From assembly GCF_018919385.1 (NCBI RefSeq), contig NZ_JAHLMF010000004.1, forward strand, positions 124,001 to 188,000: a stretch of DNA of 64,000 nucleotides, given 5' to 3'. This document shows, in pieces, positions 28,935 through 38,372 of this stretch. The first letter of the stretch is position 1; every line of letters begins with the position of its first letter. Source of the DNA: Geomonas diazotrophica (lineage in GTDB: Bacteria > Desulfobacterota > Desulfuromonadia > Geobacterales > Geobacteraceae). A model generated the notes under the pieces. It was given only the letters and a program-made list of their open reading frames with translations, had not been told where the DNA came from and did not search any database. The position numbers and the translations under genes are program-made.

Positions 28935-29996
28935 TTATTTCTTGACCGTGATCCGTCCCCCCTCACCAAAGACCAGCGGCGACTCCGGGAAATCCGCGGC
29001 GGAAAGCATGCGCATCAGGCGCAGGGCGCGGCGCTTGGGGTCGGGCTTAGGACCCGTGTAGCGGAACTGCCGGAAGGAATCTATGCTCCCCCCGACGAAG
29101 GAGCCATCGGCTGCGAGCTCCACGGTGAGCAGCGGCGCGTAGCCGCTCTCGCCGGCGACGCTCACCCCGCCGTAGGTGGCGAAGTTCCCCAGGCTGTAGG
29201 CGATGAGCCTGCCCCGGTACAACTCCAGGGCGCGCGGCACGTGCGGCCCGTGGGCGAGCACCAGGTCGGCGCCCCGCTCCACCGCCTCATGGGCGAAGCG
29301 GACCAGGTCGCCGCGCGGCTCGTCCAGGAAGCGCTCCTGGCCCGGCGCCACGTGCAGCGCCCCCCTCCCCTCGGCACCGGCGTGGATGGAGAGGATGACC
29401 AGGTCGTAGTCGCGGGCGACGCGCTCTATCTCCTGCAGGGGCTGTGCCGGGAAGACGATGGAGCGCGGCGGCGGCCCGTAGGAGAGCGCGATCACGGCGA
29501 CGCGCACCCCGTGCAGGTCGAAGCGGGCGATCTCCCCCTTCTTGCTGGAAAACTGCAACCCCGCCCCGGAAAGCGCCTGCCTGGTCGCCTCCAGACCGGC
29601 CCGCCCGAAATCGACGGCGTGGTTGTTGGCCAGGGAAAGCACCGAGAGTCCGGCATCTTTCAGGTTCTGCGCGTAGGAGGGGGGGGTGCGGAACAGGTAG
29701 CGGCGCCCGGCCAGCGGCTCCTTGGTCGGCGTTTGCTCGCTGCACAGAGGCCCTTCCAGGTTCCCCAGGGCGATGTCGGCGTGGCGCAGGTAGGGAGCGA
29801 CCGCGGCGAAGAGGTCCCGCCCCCCGCGGGGCGGGAGCTTGGCTGTCGGGAAGTCGCTCCCCATCATGATGTCCCCCACGGCCGCCACGGTGACGGTCGG
29901 GGCAGAGAAGGCCGGTACAGGCAGGAGCAGCAGAAAAAGGACGAGCGCGCGCCGGAAGGGGAAGACATTTGCGGTGACACGGGCGAAGTGGGACAG
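28935..29996 (-). CDS. CapA-family secreted phosphoesterase-like protein, possible CTG start
   Basis: CapA/PgsA-like (calcineurin-fold) protein. Motifs are AAVGDIMMGSD, ALGNLEGPLC, SLANNHAVDFG, SIHAGAE and LVLAHGPHVPRALE. Only GTG 29888 is a standard start, but it would cut off a good signal peptide encoded in the same frame (RRALVLFLLLLPVPAFSA). That frame has no ATG, GTG or TTG upstream. CTG at 29996 has AAAGGAAG six bases before it, so I use it as a tentative start giving about 353 residues. A sequencing or real frameshift is the alternative. Family members act in polyglutamate capsule synthesis; that role is not shown here. Confidence 0.75.
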   Translation of the reverse strand: MSHFARVTANVFPFRRALVLFLLLLPVPAFSAPTVTVAAVGDIMMGSDFPTAKLPPRGGRDLFAAVAPYLRHADIALGNLEGPLCSEQTPTKEPLAGRRYLFRTPPSYAQNLKDAGLSVLSLANNHAVDFGRAGLEATRQALSGAGLQFSSKKGEIARFDLHGVRVAVIALSYGPPPRSIVFPAQPLQEIERVARDYDLVILSIHAGAEGRGALHVAPGQERFLDEPRGDLVRFAHEAVERGADLVLAHGPHVPRALELYRGRLIAYSLGNFATYGGVSVAGESGYAPLLTVELAADGSFVGGSIDSFRQFRYTGPKPDPKRRALRLMRMLSAADFPESPLVFGEGGRITVKK

Positions 29997-30082
29997 GGCG
30001 AGCTTCCTTTCTTGCCTATTAAGGGTGCAGATCGGCCGTATTTTTAGGCGGTGTTCGTCGTGTCCGAGGAGGAAGCAGGAGA

Positions 30083-30106
30083 GGGCGAATGATTATTCGC
30101 CCCTAC
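30083..30106 (-). repeat. Palindromic intergenic repeat copy 5
   Basis: GGGCGAAT-GATT-ATTCGCCCCTAC, minus orientation, between capA-like and the Fe-S oxidoreductase gene. Confidence 0.75.
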
Positions 30107-30136
30107 AGCCCCCTCGAAGGCGCCCCCCCTACCCCA

Positions 30137-32128
30137 TTAGGCGTTCTTTCGCAAAAGCCCCTCGGCGAGCACCTCGACCACGTCCCTCACCCGGACCTGG
30201 CCCGCCCCCTTGTCCTTGAGGCCGTCCTCCATCATGGTCATGCAGTACGGGCAGGCGACGCAGATGGTGTCCGGCTTCTGGGCGAGCAGCTCGTCGACGC
30301 GGGCGTGGTTCACCCTCTCGCCGGTGAACTCCTCCATCCACATGCGCCCGCCGCCGGCACCGCAGCAAAACGAGTTCCTGCCGTGGCGCTCCGTCTCGAC
30401 GGGAGCGACGCCGGTGGCCGCCTGGACCAGGGTGCGCGGCGCCTCGAAGATGTCGTTGTGGCGCCCGAGGTAGCAGGGGTCGTGGTAGGCGATCTTCCCG
30501 AGGCTGTCGTCCTTCTTGTCCAGCTTGATGCGCCCGCTCCGGATCAGGTCCGCGATCAGCTCGCTCTGGTGCACCACCTCGAGCTCCAGCCCGTACTGGC
30601 GGTAGTCGTTCTTCAAGGTGGTAAGGCAGTGCGGGCAGAGGGTGATCACCTTGGTCACCCCGCGCTGGCGGAAGAGCTCCACGTTCTCCAGGGCCATCTT
30701 CTCGAACAGGTACTCGTTGCCGAGCCTCCTCAGGGAATCGCCGCAGCACTTCTCGTCCTTGCCCAGGATCCCCCAGGAGATCCCCGCCGCGTTCAGCACG
30801 GTGGCGAGCGCCACGGTGACCTGCTTGGCGCGGGAGTCAAAGGAACCGGCGCACCCGACGTAGAGAAGGTACTCCGTCTCGCCGGCCACGAAGGGCTTGA
30901 CCGGCAGGGTGGAGACCCACTTGGCGCGCTCGCCCGGGGCGATGCCCCAGGGGTTGGAGCGCTGCTCCATGTTCTCGAACAGGTTCAGGAGCTCCTCGGG
31001 GAAGCGGGACTCGGTCTCCACCAGGTGGCGCCGCATCTTGACGATCTTGGGCATCTGCTCGATCAGCACCGGACAGGCCTCCATGCAGGCGCCGCAGGTG
31101 GTGCAGGACCAGATGGCGTCCTCGGTGTTGGTCCCCTCACCCTCGGCGCCGATGAGCGGCAGGGTGCCGCTTCTCCCCTCCCGGAGCGCGTCGCCGTTCT
31201 CCAGGAGGTTGGTCTTGATGGCGTGCACGATCTGGCGCGGGTTCAAGGCCTTGCCGGTAATGGTGGCCGGGCAGGCGGCCTGGCAGCGGCCGCACTCGGT
31301 GCAGGTGAAGGAGTCGAAGAGGTCCTTCCAGGTGAAGCGCTCCACGGTTCCCACCCCGTAGACCGCCCCCTTCTCGAACTTCTCGCGGGGCTGGGTCGCG
31401 GGCCAGGCGAGAGCCCCGAAGTAGCAGTTGGGGATCGCGGTCAGGATGTGCATGTGCTTCGAGTGCGGCAAGAAACAGATGAAGGCGAAGAGCACGAAGG
31501 CGTGCAGCCACCAGGAGACGTTGCGCAGCGCCGGGATGAGGTCGGGGTGCGAGCTCAGCCAGGAGCCGACCAGCGAGGAGACCGGCATGGCCGACGGGTC
31601 CTCCATCCCCAGCGCGATCAGCGAGCCGTGCAGCCCGAAGTAGGCCAGCATCAAGAGCGCGATGAAGGAGAGGATCAGGAAGGCCTCCGGGCTTCTCCCC
31701 TTCACGTAGAGGCTGTCCAGGTGGGGGGGCTTCACCACCAGGCGCCTGATGAAGGAGAAGGCGATGGCGAAGAGCGTGAGCAGCGACACCGCGTCGAAGG
31801 CGAGCAGGAGCGCCCGGTGCACCCCTTCGGGGAGCAGGGCGAGGCTCACCGACGGGAACACCCCGTTCACCAGGAACTCGCCGTTGGCAAGCGCCAGGAT
31901 CATAAAGGACCAGAAGATCACGAAGTGGTTCAGGCCGAAGGGCTTTCTCAGCACGCGCAACTGGGCGAAGGCGTACAGGAACATCTCGGCGAGACGACGA
32001 GCCGGCTGGTCCAGCCTCTCTTCGGGCTGGCCGTAGCAGAGCAGCGAGAAGCGGCGGTACACGCTCCAGCAGAAAAAGAGGAGCGAGGCGACCAGGAGCG
32101 TCGTGAAGATAGCGGTTTGCGGCATCAT
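30137..32128 (-). CDS. Membrane Fe-S oxidoreductase, Etf:quinone oxidoreductase type
   Basis: This 663-residue protein has an N-terminal membrane part of about six helices, NarI-like, that should bind quinone and haem. Two [4Fe-4S] motifs follow (CTECGRCQAACP and CTTCGACMEACP). Two CCG domains complete it (EKCCGDSLRRLG and NSFCCGAGGGRMW), as in heterodisulfide reductase subunits. Located directly after etfA and etfB, it matches the proposed membrane link that passes electrons from acyl-CoA dehydrogenases via Etf to menaquinone. The gene order supports this; the direction of flow is inferred. Confidence 0.88.
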   Translation of the reverse strand: MMPQTAIFTTLLVASLLFFCWSVYRRFSLLCYGQPEERLDQPARRLAEMFLYAFAQLRVLRKPFGLNHFVIFWSFMILALANGEFLVNGVFPSVSLALLPEGVHRALLLAFDAVSLLTLFAIAFSFIRRLVVKPPHLDSLYVKGRSPEAFLILSFIALLMLAYFGLHGSLIALGMEDPSAMPVSSLVGSWLSSHPDLIPALRNVSWWLHAFVLFAFICFLPHSKHMHILTAIPNCYFGALAWPATQPREKFEKGAVYGVGTVERFTWKDLFDSFTCTECGRCQAACPATITGKALNPRQIVHAIKTNLLENGDALREGRSGTLPLIGAEGEGTNTEDAIWSCTTCGACMEACPVLIEQMPKIVKMRRHLVETESRFPEELLNLFENMEQRSNPWGIAPGERAKWVSTLPVKPFVAGETEYLLYVGCAGSFDSRAKQVTVALATVLNAAGISWGILGKDEKCCGDSLRRLGNEYLFEKMALENVELFRQRGVTKVITLCPHCLTTLKNDYRQYGLELEVVHQSELIADLIRSGRIKLDKKDDSLGKIAYHDPCYLGRHNDIFEAPRTLVQAATGVAPVETERHGRNSFCCGAGGGRMWMEEFTGERVNHARVDELLAQKPDTICVACPYCMTMMEDGLKDKGAGQVRVRDVVEVLAEGLLRKNA

Positions 32129-32183
32129 AGGTGTACCTCGTTTGGTGTGCGGCGCTGCCGCGCAACTGGGTCTCTGGGGTTGA

Positions 32184-33512
32184 TCACGCCTTGGAGCGGG
32201 CGGCCTTGAGCGCCCTGAGCTTGTTGGTCAGCGCCGGGATGATCTTGAACAGGTCGCCCACGATGCCGTAGCTCGCCACCTCGAAGATGGGGGCCTCGGC
32301 GTCGCGGTTGATGGCGATCACCACGTCGGAATCCTGCATGCCGACCAGGTGCTGGATCGCGCCGGAGATGCCGCAGGCGATGTAGACCTTCGGGCGCACC
32401 GTCTTGCCGGTCTGCCCCACCTGCCGGTCCGGGGGCATCCAGCCGGCGTCGACGGCGCTCCTCGAGGCGCCCACCACGCCGCCCAGAACGTCGGCCAGCT
32501 CCTGGAGCATGGCGAAGTTCTCCTTGGCCATCATGCCGCGCCCGCCGGAGACGATGAACTCGGCCCCGGCGATGTCCACCTTGGAGCCGCCGCCGTCCAT
32601 GAGGATGTCCAGCACCTTGACCAGGACCTGGTCCTCGACCACCGGTACCGGCTCCCGGACGATCTCCCCTTTGGCCTGGGGGTCGAACTCGGGCATGGGC
32701 ATCACGTGCGGACGCACCGTGGACATCTGGGGGCGGAACTTGTCGCAGACGATGGTGGCCATGATGTTGCCGCCGAAGGCAGGGCGGGTCTGCATCAGGT
32801 TCCCCTTGTCGTCGATGGAGAGCCCGGTGCAGTCCGCGGTGAGCCCGGTGGCGAGCACGGTGGCGACCACGCCGGCCAAGTCGCGCCCGAGACCGGTGGC
32901 GCCCATCAGGATCACCTCCGGCTTGTACTTCTCGACCAGGGCGCAAAGGCTCTTCTGGTACGCCTCGGTGCGGTAGTGGCGCAGTACCGGCGCGTCCATG
33001 AGGTAGACCTTCTCCGCACCGTAGCCGAAGGCCTGGTCGCAGAGCTTCTCCACCCCCTCGCCCATAACCACGGCGCAAAGCGGGCACTTCCTCGCCTGTG
33101 CCAGCTCCTTTCCTTTTCCCAAAAGTTCCCAGGAGACCTTGGCGGCCTCCCCCTCGGTCTGCTCCACGAAGACCCACACCCCGGAATAGGCGGCAAGCTT
33201 CTTCTTGAGCGCGGCCTCCTCGGCGTCCTCCTCCGAGAGCTCGGCGCCTGCGGAAGAGGCTGCCAGCTCCTGCAGGATGCGCAGCTCCTCCGGGGTGAAG
33301 GCCATCTCGATCGCCTGTACCGGGCAGACCTTGACGCACTTGACGCAGCCGATGCAGCGGGAGGCGTCGATGATCGGCTCCCCCGCGTCGTTCATCTGGA
33401 TGGCGTCGACCGGGCAGGCGCTCTGGCAGCGGGCCCCGCAGGCGATGCACTTGTTTTCCAGCAGCCTTGCCTTGCCGCGCGGTTTCTTGGGTGGTTTCAC
33501 AGCATCGGTCAT
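32184..33512 (-). CDS. etfA: Electron transfer flavoprotein alpha subunit with ferredoxin domain
   Basis: This 442-residue EtfA carries an N-terminal 2[4Fe-4S] ferredoxin domain ([13 protein letters not shown] and [12 protein letters not shown]). The C-terminal FAD-binding motif is [10 protein letters not shown] and [12 protein letters not shown]...[25 protein letters not shown]. The ferredoxin fusion is known in anaerobes and gives extra one-electron carriers. It lies between etfB and the membrane Fe-S protein and is part of one operon. AAGGG precedes the ATG. Confidence 0.95.
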   Translation of the reverse strand: MTDAVKPPKKPRGKARLLENKCIACGARCQSACPVDAIQMNDAGEPIIDASRCIGCVKCVKVCPVQAIEMAFTPEELRILQELAASSAGAELSEEDAEEAALKKKLAAYSGVWVFVEQTEGEAAKVSWELLGKGKELAQARKCPLCAVVMGEGVEKLCDQAFGYGAEKVYLMDAPVLRHYRTEAYQKSLCALVEKYKPEVILMGATGLGRDLAGVVATVLATGLTADCTGLSIDDKGNLMQTRPAFGGNIMATIVCDKFRPQMSTVRPHVMPMPEFDPQAKGEIVREPVPVVEDQVLVKVLDILMDGGGSKVDIAGAEFIVSGGRGMMAKENFAMLQELADVLGGVVGASRSAVDAGWMPPDRQVGQTGKTVRPKVYIACGISGAIQHLVGMQDSDVVIAINRDAEAPIFEVASYGIVGDLFKIIPALTNKLRALKAARSKA

Positions 33513-33535
33513 TGCTTTTCCCTTGGTGATTTAGA

Positions 33536-34348
33536 TTAGAGAGCCAGGAGATCCTTCTCCAGCATCTTGTCGATGAGCAGCTGCGCCGCCCCTTCCGGGT
33601 CGTGCGCCCCGTCCCCCAGCATCTCCCCCTTGGCCCGCTCGGGCGAGAAGATGCGGCTCACCCAGGTGGGGGAGCCCTTGAGGCCGATGCCGTTCACGTC
33701 GAGCTGCAGCACCTTGTTGTCCCAGACCTCGACCTGGGCGTCGGCCGACTCGAGACGCATGGCCACGGTCGGGTAGCGCGGGCGGTTCAGCTCGCGCACC
33801 ACGGTGAGAAGCACCGGCAGCGGGGCCTCCACGTGCTCGTGGCGCCCTTCCAGCTTGCGGCTCACCCGGATCTTCTTGCCGGAGAGGTCGAGCTCGTCGA
33901 CCCTGTCCACCAGGGTGAGCTGGGAGAAGTTGAGCCGGGTGGCGATGCCGGGGCCGACCTGGGCGGTGTCCCCGTCGATGGTCTGCTTGCCGCAGATCAC
34001 CACACCCACCTCCTCTTCCTTTGCCAGCTTCTCGATGGCGGCAGCCAGCACCTTGCTGGTGGCCAGCGTGTCGGCGCCGCCGAAGCTGCGGTCGGAGAGG
34101 AGCACGGCGCGGTCCACACCCTGGGCCAGCGCCTTTCTGAGCGTCGCCTCGGCGTTGGGGGGGCCCATGGAGATGGCGGCCACGCGGCAGCCGAAGCGGT
34201 CCTTGAAGCGGAGCGCCTCCTCGACAGCATGGGTATCGTAGGGGTTGACGATGAAGGGGACACCCTCGCGGATCAGGGTGTTGGTGACGGGATCGATCTG
34301 TACCTGGGTTGTATCGGGAACCTGCTTTACGCATACCACTACGAGCAT
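33536..34348 (-). CDS. etfB: Electron transfer flavoprotein beta subunit
   Basis: This 270-residue EtfB starts MLVVVCVKQVPDTTQVQIDP. It has the nucleotide-binding stretch VVICGKQTIDGDTAQVGPGIA and the signature VRELNRPRYPTVAMRL. It is the first gene of the etfB-etfA-oxidoreductase operon. A perfect TTGAC-N4-GTCAA palindrome lies 55 bp upstream of its start (34403). Confidence 0.95.
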   Translation of the reverse strand: MLVVVCVKQVPDTTQVQIDPVTNTLIREGVPFIVNPYDTHAVEEALRFKDRFGCRVAAISMGPPNAEATLRKALAQGVDRAVLLSDRSFGGADTLATSKVLAAAIEKLAKEEEVGVVICGKQTIDGDTAQVGPGIATRLNFSQLTLVDRVDELDLSGKKIRVSRKLEGRHEHVEAPLPVLLTVVRELNRPRYPTVAMRLESADAQVEVWDNKVLQLDVNGIGLKGSPTWVSRIFSPERAKGEMLGDGAHDPEGAAQLLIDKMLEKDLLAL

Positions 34349-34402
34349 AGGGACCTCGGGTGTTTTGATGCCTTCAGGGTACTAGAGAATTGGGAAAAAA
34401 AG

Positions 34403-34416
34403 TTGACCTAGGTCAA
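34403..34416. promoter_or_regulatory. TTGACCTAGGTCAA palindrome upstream of etfB
   Basis: A perfect 14-bp palindrome between etfB (minus) and the TonB-like gene (plus). It has the TTGAC-N4-GTCAA form bound by CRP/FNR-family regulators such as HcpR in deltaproteobacteria, so redox or nitrosative control of the etf operon is possible. Confidence 0.55.
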
Positions 34417-34567
34417 GGAGCGGATGTTTACGGAAGGGTCCGGGGGAGTTAGCTGAGTCACGGTGCCCGGTCGCCCCCCCAAACCCCTTGCTTTTTACCT
34501 GATGATCTTCTACCATCACGCGAGTTCAGGTGGCCACTACACACCCGGAACAAGCGGGTGGAGATAC

Positions 34568-35425
34568 ATGTCCAACAGATACATCGAAAAAAACTTCCTC
34601 TACCTGCTGGCGCTGTCACTGCTGTTCCACGTAGCGGTATATCTAGTTATCATGATAATCCCCCCGGAACAACCCAAAACGGCACCGGAACCTACCATGG
34701 TTGACCTGACCGACCTGCCGGACCTGACGCCGCAACCGCAGCCGCAGCCCCCCAGGGAAAAACCGGAGCCCAAGCCCGAGATCAGGCGGTACGCGGAAAA
34801 ACAGCAGCGTGTTGTCAAGGAGATGGCGCCGAAGGGGCGGGACGAGATGGACCGGATGCTGCCGAAAACGCGGCCGCTGCCGCAGTCGAGCCGCCCGGCG
34901 CCGGCGCAGAGGGTGCCGGTACCGCCTCAGGCGGCGCAGCCGACCCAGGAGCCGCTGCCCCCAGGTCAGGGGATCTTCAAGCCCAAGACGGCCCAGGTCC
35001 CCGACCGCGCCAAGCTCTTTCCCAGCGCCACCAGGATGGCGCGCCTGGAGGAGAGCTACCGGGAGAAGTACCGCAGCGAGGTCGAGGAGGGGGACACCCG
35101 CTTCCTCAACACCGACGACATCATGTTCGGCTCGTTTTTACGCCGCCTGGAGACGGCGATCTACGGGGTGTGGCACTACCCGCAGGCGGCCCTCGTGCGC
35201 GGCATCGAAGGGACCACGCCGGTCCGGATCACCTTCAACCGCAGGGGCGAAATCGTCCGCGTCGACATGCTGGAAAGCTCGGGGAGCAAGATCCTCGACG
35301 ACGAGGTGCTGCGCACCCTGAACGCCCTGGGGCCGATCGGCTCCTTCCCCAAGGGGTACACCGGCGAAACCTTCAAGCTGATCGCCTTCTTCCACTACGG
35401 CAGCGGCAGCGGCAGGCTGCACTAG
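34568..35425 (+). CDS. TonB-family energy-transducing protein
   Basis: This 285-residue protein has one N-terminal membrane helix (LYLLALSLLFHVAVYLVIMIIPP). A Pro-rich periplasmic spacer follows (PQPQPQPPREKPEPKPE and more). A TonB C-terminal domain completes it (IYGVWHYPQAALVRGIEGTTPVRITFNRRGEIVRVDMLESSGSKILDDEVLRTL). It would couple proton motive force to an outer-membrane receptor. ExbB/ExbD and a receptor are not adjacent. ATG 34568 has GGTGGAG upstream. Confidence 0.88.
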   Translation: MSNRYIEKNFLYLLALSLLFHVAVYLVIMIIPPEQPKTAPEPTMVDLTDLPDLTPQPQPQPPREKPEPKPEIRRYAEKQQRVVKEMAPKGRDEMDRMLPKTRPLPQSSRPAPAQRVPVPPQAAQPTQEPLPPGQGIFKPKTAQVPDRAKLFPSATRMARLEESYREKYRSEVEEGDTRFLNTDDIMFGSFLRRLETAIYGVWHYPQAALVRGIEGTTPVRITFNRRGEIVRVDMLESSGSKILDDEVLRTLNALGPIGSFPKGYTGETFKLIAFFHYGSGSGRLH

Positions 35426-36288
35426 CAGGAAAGCCGCTGCCTCAAAAACGCCTCGAAATCCCCGTTGAACTCGTCGCGCTTGAGCGCCATGTCCACCGTC
35501 GCCTTCAAAAAGCCCAGCTTGTCGCCGCAGTCGTGGCGCACGCCGTCGAAACGGCAGCCGTAGATCGGCTCCTTGCGCGATAGCGTCTTGATGGCGTCGG
35601 TCAACTGGATCTCTCCCCCCTTGCCCGGTTCCTGGTTCTCCAGGATCGGGAAGATCCCCGGCGTCAGGATATAGCGGCCGATGATGGCCAGGTCCGAGGG
35701 AGCCTCCGCGACCGGCGGTTTCTCCACCAGGTCCAGCACCTCGAAGGCGCGGTTGGAGAGGTGGTTCGCCTTGACGCAGCCGTAGGAAGAGATGGTCTCG
35801 ATGGGGACCTGCTCCAGGGCGAGCACCGGCGAGCGGTAGCTCTCGTAGGTCTGCAGCAGCTGGGCCAGGCAGGGTTCCTGGGCGTCGATGATGTCATCCC
35901 CCAGAAGGACGGCGAACGGCTCGTCCCCCACGAAGTCCTTGGCGCAGAGGATGGCGTGGCCAAGCCCCAGCGCCTCCTTCTGCCTCACGAAGAAGATGTT
36001 GGCCATCTCCGCGATCTCGCGCACCTGTTGAAGTTCGTGGTCCTTACCCTTCTCGTAGAGAAGCGACTCAAGCTCAAAGGAGATATCGAAGTGGTCCTCG
36101 ATCGCCCTCTTGCCGCGGCCGGTGACGAAGAGGATCTGTTCGATCCCCGAGGCTACCGCCTCCTCCACCACGTACTGCACCAGCGGCTTGTCGATGAGCG
36201 GCAGCATCTCCTTGGGGGTGGACTTGGTGGCCGGCAGGAACCTGGTGCCCAGGCCCGCGACTGGAAAGACCGCCTTCTTAACGCGCAT
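35422..36288 (-). CDS. galU: UTP-glucose-1-phosphate uridylyltransferase
   Basis: This 288-residue GalU makes UDP-glucose for envelope polysaccharides. The nucleotide-binding motif is VFPVAGLGTRFLPATKSTPKEMLPLIDKPL, with FAVLLGDDIID and VEKPPVAEAPSDLAIIGRY downstream. AAGGAG precedes ATG 36288. Its stop overlaps that of the convergent TonB-like gene by four bases. Confidence 0.96.
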   Translation of the reverse strand: MRVKKAVFPVAGLGTRFLPATKSTPKEMLPLIDKPLVQYVVEEAVASGIEQILFVTGRGKRAIEDHFDISFELESLLYEKGKDHELQQVREIAEMANIFFVRQKEALGLGHAILCAKDFVGDEPFAVLLGDDIIDAQEPCLAQLLQTYESYRSPVLALEQVPIETISSYGCVKANHLSNRAFEVLDLVEKPPVAEAPSDLAIIGRYILTPGIFPILENQEPGKGGEIQLTDAIKTLSRKEPIYGCRFDGVRHDCGDKLGFLKATVDMALKRDEFNGDFEAFLRQRLSC

Positions 36289-36409
36289 AGCGAACTCCTT
36301 GGTCACATAGAAGAAATAGTTGCAGCGGACCTGCACCCGCTATGTATCCCGCGACGCCGCTTCCCTTCCCCTTCGGAAAGGATGTGCCCGGCACGGGACC
36401 GTTCATCCT

Positions 36410-36433
36410 GTAGGGGCGAATAATCATTCGCCC
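36410..36433 (+). repeat. Palindromic intergenic repeat copy 6
   Basis: GTAG then GGGCGAAT-AATC-ATTCGCCC, identical to copy 3, between galU and folD. Confidence 0.75.
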
Positions 36434-36511
36434 GCCTTTGCTCCCCCTCCCCTTGCGGCAGATTGTGCCGAAACGGTCCGAGGTGCCACGAAGCGCCGCA
36501 CCTGCCCCAGC

Positions 36512-36536
36512 GTCCCCCCCTTTGCGAAGGGGGGAC
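36512..36536. repeat. C/G-rich hairpin near the folD 3' end
   Basis: GTCCCCCC and GGGGGGAC arms around CTTTGCGAA, followed by further G runs. It may end folD transcription, although no T run is present. The form is that of a second short interspersed repeat. Confidence 0.5.
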
Positions 36537-36568
36537 AGGGGGGATTTGCTTTTAAGCCTTTTAAGCGC

Positions 36569-37414
36569 CTACATCCCTCTCTTGGCCGACTCCAGCGTGT
36601 TCTGCAACAGCATGGTGATGGTCATCGGCCCCACGCCGCCGGGGACCGGGGTGATGGCCGAGGCGCGCTCGCTGGCAGCCGCGTACTCCACGTCCCCCAC
36701 CAGCTTCTTCTCGCCCACGCGGTTCACGCCGACGTCGATGACCACCGCCCCCTCCTTGATCCAGGAGCCCTTGATCATCTCGGGAACGCCCACCGCCGCG
36801 ATGACGACGTCGGCCTGGGCCACCTTGCCGGCGAGATCGCGGGTCTTTGAGTGGCACAGGGTCACCGTGGCATTTTGCTGCAGGCACATGAAGGCGACCG
36901 GCTTGCCCACGATGTTGGAGCGCCCGACCACGACCACTTCCTTGCCGGAGAGCTCGACTCCCGCCTCCTTGAGCATCACCATGACGCCGTAGGGGGTGCA
37001 GGGCTGGAAGAGCGGCTTGCCGATCACCAGGCGCCCCACGTTGTAGGGGTGGAAGCCGTCGGCATCCTTATCCGGAGAGATCGCCTCCAGGACGCGCTCG
37101 GTGTTGATCTGTTTGGGGAGCGGCAGCTGCACCAGGATGCCGTGGATCTTGGGGTCCGCGTTCAGCTTCTCGATCAGCGCCAGAAGCTCCGCCTCGCCGG
37201 TCTCGGCCGGGAGCTTGTACTCGTCCGAGAAGATCCCCACATCGGCGCATGCCTTCTCCTTCATGGAGACGTAGACCTTGCTGGCCGGGTCCTCCCCCAC
37301 CAGTACCACGGCGAGACCGGGGACGATCCCCTTTTCCTTGAGTCGAGCAGCCTCTGCGCTGATCTCAGCGCGGATCTTCGCCGCGATGGCCTTCCCGTCG
37401 ATGATTTTCGCCAT
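36569..37414 (-). CDS. folD: Methylenetetrahydrofolate dehydrogenase/cyclohydrolase
   Basis: This 281-residue FolD interconverts methylene-, methenyl- and formyl-tetrahydrofolate. Motifs are [19 protein letters not shown] (catalytic Lys region), [31 protein letters not shown] and [26 protein letters not shown]-terminal [16 protein letters not shown] is also present. A GGGGTG site precedes the ATG. Confidence 0.97.
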   Translation of the reverse strand: MAKIIDGKAIAAKIRAEISAEAARLKEKGIVPGLAVVLVGEDPASKVYVSMKEKACADVGIFSDEYKLPAETGEAELLALIEKLNADPKIHGILVQLPLPKQINTERVLEAISPDKDADGFHPYNVGRLVIGKPLFQPCTPYGVMVMLKEAGVELSGKEVVVVGRSNIVGKPVAFMCLQQNATVTLCHSKTRDLAGKVAQADVVIAAVGVPEMIKGSWIKEGAVVIDVGVNRVGEKKLVGDVEYAAASERASAITPVPGGVGPMTITMLLQNTLESAKRGM

Positions 37415-37548
37415 TAACGTGCACCCCTTTTTTCACTGGAATATGCAGGCGCGGTGCGGGCGCGCGGCCCCACCGGCGTCAGGTTTTAAGCTGTCGATAA
37501 TAAGTAAAGAGAGATTTTTTGTAAAGGACTTTGCCGGAAAAACGGGAC

Positions 37549-37576
37549 AAAAAAAGCCCCCCGCGAACGGGGGGCT
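37549..37576 (-). terminator. Terminator after the fmdB-like gene
   Basis: On the minus strand AGCCCCCCG-TTCG-CGGGGGGCT is followed by a run of T. Confidence 0.92.
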
Positions 37577-37588
37577 GGTGGGTCTGGA

Positions 37589-37828
37589 TCAGGAGGCCGA
37601 GGGGCAGCCGGCGCAGCTTCCGCCGGAGGGGCAGGAAGGTGCCGCCTTGGAGCCGCCGTAACCGTCTCCGTACCATCCTCCCCCTTTCAGCGAAAAGCCG
37701 GACTGGGAGATCAGCTTCTCGACCGGGCCGCCGCAGGCGGGGCACTCGGAAGCGGGCGCGTCGGAGAACTTCTGGCGCAACTCAAAGGTATTATTGCAGC
37801 TTTTGCATTGATACTCGTAAAGTGGCAT
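37589..37828 (-). CDS. FmdB-type zinc-ribbon protein
   Basis: This 79-residue protein starts MPLYEYQCKSCNNTFELRQKF. A zinc ribbon of CxxC and CPAC cysteine pairs is followed by a Gly/Ser/Cys-rich tail (SCPSGGSCAGCPSAS). FmdB-like proteins are putative regulators of amidase or formamidase genes, but most have no tested role. Monocistronic, with its own terminator. Confidence 0.9.
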   Translation of the reverse strand: MPLYEYQCKSCNNTFELRQKFSDAPASECPACGGPVEKLISQSGFSLKGGGWYGDGYGGSKAAPSCPSGGSCAGCPSAS

Positions 37829-37913
37829 TTCTCTACTACCTCCTAATAAACTGTGACACCGGCCAAAAGACGGCTAAGGGCAGAATTAATATAAGGACCC
37901 GGCACCATATTTG

Positions 37914-38372
37914 TCAAGGGGCAAGCTGGAGGCTCTGGGAAATTGCGAAGAGCAGGCGCGAGCGGTAGATGATGCCGACCACCTTCTTGCCGTCCACGAC
38001 CGGCACCCTCTGGAAGCGGTGGGTGAGGAAGAGACGGGCCACGTCGCTTACGCTGGCGTCCTGGGTTACCGAGATGGGCTGGTGTTCCATGATGGCGGAG
38101 ATGGGAAGATCCTTGATGCGGTCGCACAGGGAGCCGAAGAAAGCGGGGTCGGATTTTCCTTCCGGCGCGCCGTCCATGATGGCCGTGATGATGCTGAGGG
38201 GCGTCAGGATCCCGGCCAGCCCTCCCCTGTCGTTGACCACGATCAGGCCCGGCGCCGCGTTCAGAAAACTCTCGTCGCCGAAGTTGCTCTTCATGATCCG
38301 GACCGCCTCTGCCACCGTGGTCCTGGTGGTGATGGACGGCACGTCCGTTACCATAATGTCTTTCGCCTTCAT
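37914..38372 (-). CDS. CBS-domain pair protein
   Basis: This 152-residue protein consists of two CBS domains (KAKDIMVTDVPSITTRTTVAEAVRIM and ISAIMEHQPISVTQDASVSDVARLFLTHRFQRVPVVDGKKVVGIIYRSRLL). CBS pairs bind adenine nucleotides and usually regulate a partner. Its ATG overlaps the stop of the DUF167 gene by four bases, so it is the last gene of the yggT-divIVA-DUF167 operon. Confidence 0.9.
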   Translation of the reverse strand: MKAKDIMVTDVPSITTRTTVAEAVRIMKSNFGDESFLNAAPGLIVVNDRGGLAGILTPLSIITAIMDGAPEGKSDPAFFGSLCDRIKDLPISAIMEHQPISVTQDASVSDVARLFLTHRFQRVPVVDGKKVVGIIYRSRLLFAISQSLQLAP

